A stretch of 7,540 bases of DNA from Solirubrobacterales bacterium (GTDB lineage: Bacteria; Actinomycetota; Thermoleophilia; Solirubrobacterales; Solirubrobacteraceae): positions 1 to 7,540 of the forward strand of contig JAOPZU010000261.1 in NCBI GenBank assembly GCA_025963955.1. Direction: 5' to 3'. Shown here in pieces: positions 1-4,879 of the stretch. Position numbers and translations under genes: made by a program. The notes beneath the pieces are model-generated. The model was not told the origin of the DNA. It searched no databases and saw only the letters and a list, made by a program, of their open reading frames with translations. Each line of letters begins with the position of its first letter. Position 1 is the stretch's first letter.

Positions 1-157
1 GCCGGCGGGCCGGCCGCTGCCGCCCGAGCTGCGCGAGGTGCGGTGGCTGCTGGAGGAGCTGCGGGTCAGCTTGTTCGCGCAGGGCCTCGGGACGAAGGTG
101 TCGGTGTCGCCGAAGAAGGTGCGGCGGGTGTTGGCGGACGCGCGGGGCGGGGGCTGA
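1..157 (+). CDS. hrpA: C-terminal end of ATP-dependent RNA helicase HrpA (partial)
   Basis: The frame starting at base 2 is open from the window edge to a TGA at 155-157 and gives the last 51 residues of a protein. The stretch RWLLEELRVSLFAQGLGT followed by VSVSPKKVRRVL matches, from memory, the C-terminus of HrpA-type DEAH-box helicases (the DUF3418 end), where a WxxEELRVSLFAQxLGT segment is followed by a VSxKRxxxxL tail. HrpA unwinds RNA using ATP in the cytoplasm and is linked to rescue of stalled ribosomes. The helicase core lies outside the window, so its motifs cannot be checked. The gene converges on the methyltransferase on the other strand with only 3 bp between stop codons, and no terminator hairpin fits in that gap. 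It is probably the conserved chromosomal flank of the polysaccharide locus. HrpB is less likely because this ending is typical of HrpA. Confidence 0.8.
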   Translation, partial: PAGRPLPPELREVRWLLEELRVSLFAQGLGTKVSVSPKKVRRVLADARGGG

Positions 158-160
158 GCG

Positions 161-1312
161 TCAACCGGTCGCGGCGCCGTGCCGGGCCTCCGCGTAGCGG
201 TTCGCCGTCAGGGCGACGCCGAGCGGACCGGCCCACAGGCAGCGGGCCTTTAGGCCCGCGACGGCCTCGACGAGCAGCACCGCGTCCAGGGCATGGAAGC
301 GGACCACGTTGGGCACGAGGAACCAGTAGCCGCTGTCGACGTGCGCGGGCCCGCACGCGTGAGCCACCTGATCGCGCTGCACGCGCGCCGGGCCCTCGGC
401 CACCACGACGTCGTCGAGCGTCACGCGCACCTGGACCGGCACGCTCGGGTCGTCCACGTCCGTCGCCCACCCGGCGAGCTCGAGGTGGCCCTCCGCTGTG
501 AGCACCGCGACGTCGAGCGAGGAGGCGATCCCGTGGCGGTGCCGGTAGGCGGCGAGCGCAGCGTCGTTCTCGCGCGCGACGAGATGCAGGTCCTGGTGCC
601 CCCAGAAGCCACGGCGCACGACGACGTGCGTCACCGGACCCACGGCCTCCGCTAGCCGCCCTGCGACGTACGCGTCGCTGACGTGCGAGGTCCCGTACTC
701 CGCGCGGTCGAGGCTGTCGATCTCGCTCTCCGGCGCGAAGCTGATGCCGTCCGGCGAGCGATCCTGCGGCGGCTGCAGGTGGTCGCCGTGCACGGAGAAG
801 GCGAGCAGGCCGTCCTCGGTGAGCAGTTCGGCGAGGGCCCGGAGCCACGGCCCGAAGCTCGCGTCCGGCAGATGGGAGAAGAGGCTCGGGACGACGACCA
901 GATCGAAGCGGTCCTCCCAGGCGAGCTCGGCGGGATCGTGGACCGAGGATCTGCCGCGTACCCCGAACTGCGCGACGCAGACCGCGACCGCCGGCTCCTG
1001 GATGTCCGAGACCGTGATGTTCTGCGGCGGGAAGACGTGCACGAGGTGGCGGACGTTGCGGCCGTAGCCGCTGGCGAACTCCAGGACCCGCACGCTGGTC
1101 AGGTCGGCGCCGAAGCGCGCGTACGCGAGCTGCTCGACGACCTGGGCGAGGTCGGCGCCCATGGTCAGGTAGGACATCCGGGCACGGGAGTCGACGCCAA
1201 GACGGTCGGCCACCACCGCCAGCATCTCGTCGTCGGGGTGGATGGTCTCGTCGAGGCCGCCCCCGGCGTACCCGAGCCGTCGCGCGCGGAAGGTGTCCAT
1301 GGCGTCGGGCAT
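161..1312 (-). CDS. SAM-dependent methyltransferase with C-terminal beta-rich domain
   Basis: Predicted class I SAM-dependent methyltransferase of 383 residues. Visible motifs are motif I at 76-85 (VLEFASGYGR), a beta-2 strand ending in an acidic residue at 99-104 (ITVSDI, Asp103, expected to bind the SAM ribose), and a motif IV-like strand at 136-149 (FDLVVVPSLFSHLP). Next comes ELLTEDGLLAFSVHG (162-176), the usual 'leader makes the result known' strand of these enzymes. Residues 1-70 are a helical N-terminal cap. Residues about 265-360 form a separate beta-rich unit (LAGWATD at 279, repeated V-x-V strands, then GYWFLVP at 328). I have seen similar GWA/GF-type units at the ends of actinobacterial surface-polysaccharide proteins. 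The substrate cannot be read, but the neighbouring rmlC suggests a sugar or glycan. The stop is 3 bp from the hrpA stop. There is no good Shine-Dalgarno; ATG at 1300 (MDTF) is an alternative start. Confidence 0.8.
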   Translation of the reverse strand: MPDAMDTFRARRLGYAGGGLDETIHPDDEMLAVVADRLGVDSRARMSYLTMGADLAQVVEQLAYARFGADLTSVRVLEFASGYGRNVRHLVHVFPPQNITVSDIQEPAVAVCVAQFGVRGRSSVHDPAELAWEDRFDLVVVPSLFSHLPDASFGPWLRALAELLTEDGLLAFSVHGDHLQPPQDRSPDGISFAPESEIDSLDRAEYGTSHVSDAYVAGRLAEAVGPVTHVVVRRGFWGHQDLHLVARENDAALAAYRHRHGIASSLDVAVLTAEGHLELAGWATDVDDPSVPVQVRVTLDDVVVAEGPARVQRDQVAHACGPAHVDSGYWFLVPNVVRFHALDAVLLVEAVAGLKARCLWAGPLGVALTANRYAEARHGAATG

Positions 1313-1322
1313 CGGGCCGGCG

Positions 1323-1328
1323 ACGCTA
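1323..1328 (-). promoter_or_regulatory. Candidate -10 element (TAGCGT) for the methyltransferase
   Basis: On the minus strand TAGCGT fits the TANNNT -10 pattern of high-GC bacteria and lies 10 nt before the ATG at 1312, implying a very short leader. No convincing -35 is visible. The 61-bp gap 1313-1373 must hold the promoters of both divergent genes, because the methyltransferase and rmlC point away from each other. For rmlC I see only a weak TATGCG at 1356-1361 and no clear Shine-Dalgarno. Confidence 0.35.
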
Positions 1329-1373
1329 GCACCGCCACGCGCCGGCCGCAGCGGCTATGCGAGCCTTCCGACC

Positions 1374-1931
1374 ATGCGCTTCGACGTCCTCCCCACCCGG
1401 CTCGACGGGCCGCTCCTGCTCCAGCCCGGTGTCTTCGGCGACGACCGCGGCTTCTTCTGCGAGACGTTCCGCGCCCACGACCTCGCCGAGCTCGGGATCG
1501 CCGAGGACTTCGTCCAGGACAATCACTCGCGTTCGAAGTACGGGACGATCCGGGGGCTGCACTTCCAGATCGGCGCCGGCGCGTCGAAGCTCGTGCGCTG
1601 CGGACGCGGGACGATCATCGACGTGCTCGTTGACCTGCGGCGCGAGTCCCCCACCTACGGCGAGTGGGAGGCGTTCGAGCTGAGCGACGAGACCATGCGC
1701 GTGCTGTACGCGCCGGTCGGCTTCGGCCACGGGTTCTGCGTCACGAGCGACGAGGCGGACGTGCTCTACAAGCAGTCGGCCTACTACTCCACCGACGTCG
1801 AGCGCGGGATCTCGTTCCTGGACCCGGCGATCGGCGTGGAGTGGCCGGTCGCGCGCGAGGACTGGGTGTACAGCGAGCGGGACTCCGGCGCGCCGACGCT
1901 GGAGGAGTTCGCGCCGCAGCTGCCGTTCTGA
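1374..1931 (+). CDS. rmlC: dTDP-4-dehydrorhamnose 3,5-epimerase
   Basis: Cupin-fold epimerase of 185 residues, the normal length for the family. It converts dTDP-4-keto-6-deoxy-D-glucose to dTDP-4-keto-L-rhamnose, the third step of dTDP-L-rhamnose synthesis in the cytoplasm. Family signatures are VFGDDRGFFCE (20-30), VQDNHSRSK (47-55), RGLHFQ (60-65), APVGFGHGF (113-121) and GVEWP (154-158). Aligned by eye with the Salmonella enzyme as I remember it, the catalytic residues are all present: His63, His119, Tyr132 (in LYK) and Asp170 (in SERD). The ATG at 1374 begins exactly where the family begins; the frame stays open upstream to 1242 but that part looks antisense to the methyltransferase. No rmlA, rmlB or rmlD is in the window, so this gene is separated from the rest of the pathway here. 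A related 3- or 5-epimerase for another deoxysugar is possible, but the active-site match favours RmlC. Confidence 0.93.
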   Translation: MRFDVLPTRLDGPLLLQPGVFGDDRGFFCETFRAHDLAELGIAEDFVQDNHSRSKYGTIRGLHFQIGAGASKLVRCGRGTIIDVLVDLRRESPTYGEWEAFELSDETMRVLYAPVGFGHGFCVTSDEADVLYKQSAYYSTDVERGISFLDPAIGVEWPVAREDWVYSERDSGAPTLEEFAPQLPF

Positions 1932-1949
1932 GCGGCGCGCGAGGGGCAG

Positions 1950-2513
1950 TCAGCCGCGCAGGCGGTGGATGAGCACCCCGAGGCGGTGGCGGGGCGAGAA
2001 GCGCCGAGCGCGCTGCAGACGCGCGCGGTCCTCGTCGCGCTGCTTCGCGTAATCCGCCTCCTCGGAGACCCAGCGGGTCCGCTCCGCGTCCATGCCGGCG
2101 CTGGCGGCGGCCCACTCGGCCTCACGGGCGGCGGCGGCCTCGGCGGTGCGCCGGAGCACCTCGTCGCGGTCGGCCCGCACCGCGTCGCGGTCGGCGCGCA
2201 GCTCGTCCCGTTCGTCCTCGAGCATGCGGCGCTGATCCTCGAGCGCACCGCGCTGGCCGTCCAGCGCGGCGCGCTCGTTCTCGAGCACCGCCTTGTCGTG
2301 CTTGAGCTGGCGTCGCTCCGCCTCCCACGCGCCACGGGCCTGCTCGTGGGCGGCGCGCTCCTCGTCGTGGCGTGCGCGTTCAAGGACGATCGCCGCGTGC
2401 TCGCGCGCGACCTCGGCCTCCCGCGTGCGCAGGTCAAGCACCTCGGCCTCGAGGGCGGCGATCAGCTCAGCAGGGCTGAGCGGCGCGGCGTCGTCCGGGG
2501 TGTCGTTCGACAT
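1950..2513 (-). CDS. Long coiled-coil protein of unknown function
   Basis: A 187-residue, highly charged protein that I do not recognise. Residues 1-15 are short and polar (SNDTPDD). From about 15 to 165 it is rich in Ala, Glu, Arg, Asp and Leu with almost no Gly or Pro, as in one continuous coiled coil. Its core (77-118) is six successive heptads of the form L-E-x-E/Q-R-x-x, the most regular part. The last 20 residues are basic (RARRFSPRHRLGVLIHRLRG) and could touch membrane lipid, nucleic acid or a partner. There is no signal peptide or membrane segment. ATG at 2513 is chosen because GAGGG lies just upstream, though only 2 nt away. A GTG at 2531 would add six residues and overlap the preceding stop as GTGA. 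The stop faces rmlC across 18 bp. The gene follows the broken membrane-protein gene on the same strand and was probably its operon partner. A scaffold or length-ruler role in glycan synthesis is speculation. Confidence 0.72.
   Translation of the reverse strand: MSNDTPDDAAPLSPAELIAALEAEVLDLRTREAEVAREHAAIVLERARHDEERAAHEQARGAWEAERRQLKHDKAVLENERAALDGQRGALEDQRRMLEDERDELRADRDAVRADRDEVLRRTAEAAAAREAEWAAASAGMDAERTRWVSEEADYAKQRDEDRARLQRARRFSPRHRLGVLIHRLRG
2160..2285 (-). repeat. Six tandem heptad codon units (21 nt each) in the coiled-coil gene
   Basis: Read on the minus strand, this stretch encodes LENERAA, LDGQRGA, LEDQRRM, LEDERDE, LRADRDA and VRADRDE in succession. Each unit is 7 residues (21 nt), with Leu/Val at position 1, acidic or polar residues at positions 2-4 and Arg at position 5. 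The DNA is similar but not identical between units, as in an old internal duplication or strong selection for heptad periodicity. It could allow length variation between strains by recombination. Confidence 0.7.
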
Positions 2514-2527
2514 CGCCCTCGATGCAA

Positions 2528-3948
2528 TCACATGTCGAGGTGCGCGTGCGCGCGTCGGTCGACCGCGCAGGGAAGACGAGCGCGGAGGAGCCCTGCGGCC
2601 CCGATCGTCGCCGCAGGCACGAGCATCATCGCGGGCGGGATGAGGTACCGGCTGTCGTAGGACGAGACGAGCGGGGGATGAGCATGAGCGCCGCAGCGCA
2701 GGTCGCGAGCAGCAACGCGCTGAGCCGGAGATGCCTGTGGCCCCACAGCATTCCGACTCCAGCCAGCAGCAGCAAGATCACCAGCACGGGGCCGTGAAGG
2801 CGTACGACCCGCTGGTAGTCCTCAAGAACCACCGCGCCGGACGGCGGTAACGACCTCACTCCCGGTAGCGCGTTCGCAGCCGTTCCGCGTAGCGCCGTGC
2901 GCCGCCGGGATCAGTCGATCGCCGATGGAAGGCCACCGCGCGCGGTGGGTAACCGGACAGTGGCCGATCAAGTTCGACGTTCGGATCGATGTAACGCACG
3001 AGGTCCTTGCGACCGCGCCGGAGTAGGCGAGCGGCTGGCCACGGATCGCGGCGCGAGCGAACGCACCGGCCTCCCTGTTGTGGGGTGGGGCAACCTCGAG
3101 GAAGGTCCGTCGAGCGGGGGGCCGGGGGTCGAAGAGGCAGAAGAACGACCCGCCTCGAGCGTCCGACGGCGTCGACTCACATAGTCCGCGGCTGGCGGGC
3201 GGGGGGGGGTGAACCGGCTGCAGTCCGCAGACTGCGCAACCCGCCCGTAGAGCAGCCAGCCGCTCATCTCGCCGATGCCGCTGTAGCTCCCGGTCGCGGT
3301 CGCGGCCGCGATGTAGGGCGGAATCAGCACCACCGCGGGCACGACCGCCACGACTGCCCAAATGGTTCGGCGTCGGCGTGAGCTAGGAAGGGCGAGGAGC
3401 GTCCACCCGGCAAGCACCAAGGGAAGAGCAAGGCTCACGTTGCGCACGAGCGCGCTCACGGCGATCAACCAGCCGGCCGCGGCCATCCAGCGAAGGTCGT
3501 CCTCGGGCCGCACCGCGGACCGCCGCGTAGAGCGACGCCGCGAGCAGGACCATCCACGGGCGCTCAGGTGAGTAACGCGTGCCCGAGAAAGAGGTGCTCG
3601 CCAGACAGCAGCACGTAGGCGGCAGGGATGAGCGCGAGGCGCCGGCCGAGGTCCGACCGCCGGACGAGGGCGAAAAGCAGCACGGCCGTCACGACATCCA
3701 GGAGGTGCTGCACGGTCACGGTGAAGGCGAGGTGGTTGTCGATGTGCCGGAGGGCGGCGAGGAACGTGGATAGCCCGCTGGCATAAAGGGGTCCTCGAAG
3801 ACCCCAGGGTTGAAGAACCGTGTGTACGGGGCGCCGTCACCCGCGACGTAGTCAGTGACGACCGTCGAGTACAGCGGGAACGTGAGTGCGTGTAGCGCGA
3901 GGCCGACCCGGTCAAGATGATCAACGGCGCGTAGAGCCGATCGCACAA
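2528..3948 (-). pseudogene. Decayed polytopic membrane glycosyltransferase-like gene (GT39/ArnT-like)
   Basis: No single frame codes through, but a consistent protein of about 470 residues appears if the minus strand is read with frame changes. In order the pieces are: RLYAPLIILTG; VGLALHALTFPLYSTVVTDY to FMPAGYP; FLAALRHIDNHLAF to GHALLT; ERPWMVLLAASLYAAVR; DDLRWMAAAGWLIAVSALVR to DCSRFTPP; RGLCESTP to GAVA; RDLVRYIDPNVELDRPL to RTRYRE; LEDYQRVVRLHGPVLVILLL to LMLIP; and PLVSSYDSRYLIPPAMMLVP to the stop at 2528. The result has about nine hydrophobic segments, an acidic TDYVAGD motif in the first loop, and the order typical of lipid-linked-sugar membrane glycosyltransferases (GT-C fold). Breaks lie near 3912, 3763, 3566, 3505, 3201-3209 (a run of nine G), 3007, 2857 (in-frame TGA) and 2673-2677 (a run of five G). 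Both neighbours are intact, so true decay is favoured over sequencing error. No start codon is clear at the N-terminus. The exact sugar specificity is unknown. Confidence 0.7.
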
Positions 3949-4103
3949 CGGGGCAGATCGCGGAGCGCCATTTACGCGGGCCGCAAGCTAGCACTCGCGG
4001 AAGGTGCCGGAGCGAGGGACGACCAGCACTCCTCGTTCAGCGTCCGGCGACGGCCAGCGTGCACCGCTTGCCGCACCCCAGACGGTCGGGCGAGCGCCGG
4101 CAG
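3949..4103. other. Non-coding spacer, nothing recognised
   Basis: Between the first recognisable residues of the decayed membrane-protein gene and the stop of the zinc-ribbon gene I see no convincing reading frame, hairpin terminator or repeat. The lost 5' end and promoter of the decayed gene would be expected here; a minus-strand GTG at 3994 opens a frame into it but the first 25 residues look unlike a signal anchor. Confidence 0.4.
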
Positions 4104-4448
4104 CTATGTGAAGAAGTTTGGTGTGGCGGGGAGCTTCTGCGCTTGCGTCATGCCATCACGAACAAACAGCAGATCGACCGTGTTGCCGATGACCGTTTCT
4201 CCGAGTTTCATGCCGTTGTCTGCGCGGGCAGGGCGTGCAGGATCACCTTGGCGCACGCCCGCGATCACCGCCCCGCAGCGGTTGCATGCGTAGGTCGATT
4301 CGACCGCATCCACGTCCTTCCGGTCGCACGCCGAAAGCATCTTCGATCGCTCACAGCCGGGGCACGTGAACCACAAGTCCTCATCGGAAATTGGCCGCTC
4401 GTCAGGCGGCGTGATTCCCGCTCTGACGAGGGCATCGCTGAACTTCAT
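4104..4448 (-). CDS. Small zinc-ribbon protein of unknown function
   Basis: A 114-residue protein, not recognised as a named family. Counting from the ATG, Cys29 and Cys32 (CPGC) and Cys55 and Cys58 (CNRC) form two CxxC knuckles 22 residues apart, the classic layout of a zinc ribbon. Cys41 is an extra cysteine between them. An N-terminal helix (MKFSDALVRAGI) precedes the ribbon. The C-terminal 50 residues (MKLGETVIGNTVDLLFVRDG) contain beta-strand-like patterns. Such ribbons often bind nucleic acid or form structural modules in larger complexes, but no role can be assigned. The ATG at 4448 has a TAGAGT -10 element 6 nt upstream, which suggests a leaderless message; a TTG at 4454 preceded by AGGA at 6 nt is the alternative, adding two residues. 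Local GC is lower than in the flanking genes (111 of 180 bases in three counted lines). The gene stands alone between remnants, which fits lateral acquisition. Confidence 0.6.
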   Translation of the reverse strand: MKFSDALVRAGITPPDERPISDEDLWFTCPGCERSKMLSACDRKDVDAVESTYACNRCGAVIAGVRQGDPARPARADNGMKLGETVIGNTVDLLFVRDGMTQAQKLPATPNFFT

Positions 4449-4454
4449 CGCCAA

Positions 4455-4460
4455 ACTCTA
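4455..4460 (-). promoter_or_regulatory. Candidate leaderless -10 element (TAGAGT) of the zinc-ribbon gene
   Basis: TAGAGT on the minus strand matches TANNNT, and the first base of the ATG (4448) comes after a 6-nt gap (TTGGCG). This is the spacing expected when transcription starts at the start codon itself, a common arrangement in actinobacteria. No -35 box is evident about 17 bp further upstream. Confidence 0.45.
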
Positions 4461-4652
4461 TCCTGGGCGAGTGCAGCCGCCTGCCGGCTCCTTCACCGCA
4501 CGTCGAGAAGAAGCGCCCGGGCTTCCCTCTGAGGGCTCGATTCCGCAAGCGTCACCGGAGCTGACTGCGTCCTGGCCAGAGTCGGCAAGTGCGACCCCAT
4601 CTCACGCTCGCCGACCCTGATGTGCTGTCCAAGACGAACAGCCGGCGTCGTT
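4461..4652. other. Intergenic stretch without a recognised gene
   Basis: Short open frames exist on both strands but none has recognisable protein character, a Shine-Dalgarno or a motif. Composition is milder than in the flanking coding regions. A T-arm-like string at 4533-4544 lacks the rest of a tRNA. With the spacers on either side this forms the gene-poor part of the window. Confidence 0.4.
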
Positions 4653-4832
4653 CTAGCTGCCGAAGTCGAACAGCGTCGGAACGCCGCCCGCCAAGCCGCG
4701 GGTCACCGTGTTGACGAAGCCGGTGGGGTTCATGTGTAGGCGCCGTCGTCGCGGCTGCCCGTGAGGATTGTCGTGATCGCCTCGTGGCCGTGAGCTTGGA
4801 CAAGCTTGTTCCACGAAACCACATGTCCGCCG
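4653..4832 (-). pseudogene. Possible gene remnant, two frames joined at an ATGA overlap
   Basis: On the minus strand one frame gives VVSWNKLVQAHGHEAITT and ILTGSRDDGAYT, ending at the TGA of 4730-4732. Overlapping it as ATGA, the next frame starts at 4733 with MNPTGFVNTVTRGLAGG and ends VPTLFDFGS at the TAG of 4653-4655. The residue mix looks more like real protein than the arginine/proline-rich shadow frames typical of this DNA. Two explanations fit: the C-terminal end of a lost gene carrying one frameshift, or a chance pair of frames. I do not recognise the family. Its upstream part would be overwritten by the divergent glycosyltransferase gene at 4880. Confidence 0.25.
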
Positions 4833-4866
4833 CACCGCGGGCGCCCGCCGGTGCCTGCTGCCGCCA

Positions 4867-4872
4867 TAGACT
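4867..4872 (+). promoter_or_regulatory. Candidate leaderless -10 element (TAGACT) of the glycosyltransferase operon
   Basis: TAGACT fits TANNNT and ends 7 nt before the GTG at 4880. This is the spacing for a leaderless transcript and helps decide that start codon, since no Shine-Dalgarno precedes it. No -35 hexamer is obvious. If real, it drives both this gene and the coupled GT4 gene downstream. Confidence 0.45.
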
Positions 4873-4879
4873 CCCGTCC

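Noticed and set aside
1242..1373. N-terminal extension of rmlC by 44 residues
   Set aside because: The extension overlaps the methyltransferase start antisense, and the RmlC family begins at the ATG at 1374.
683..1633. Long plus-strand open frame across the methyltransferase and rmlC
   Set aside because: It is antisense or out of frame to two well-supported genes and its translation is Arg/Asp/Gly-rich without motifs, as expected of a high-GC shadow frame.
1932..1957. Possible bidirectional terminator between rmlC and the coiled-coil gene
   Set aside because: Only a 5-bp GCGGC/GCCGC stem with a 16-nt loop and no T tract, and it overlaps the coiled-coil coding end; too weak to call.
1784..2437. 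Minus-strand open frame across the rmlC end and coiled-coil gene
   Set aside because: Arg/Ser/Pro-rich shadow frame; the coiled-coil frame in the same place shows clear heptads.
3191..3210. G-rich stretch as a G-quadruplex regulatory element
   Set aside because: It falls inside the decayed coding sequence and is explained by coding GC richness and a homopolymer; no regulatory context supports it.
4059..4532. Plus-strand open frame opposite the zinc-ribbon gene
   Set aside because: Arg-rich with no motif; the opposite strand has the paired CxxC knuckles and a promoter.
4533..4544. T-arm-like string GGCTCGATTCC suggesting a tRNA or attachment site
   Set aside because: The T54 position is C, the flanking T-stem does not pair beyond two bases, and no acceptor, D or anticodon arm can be placed around it.
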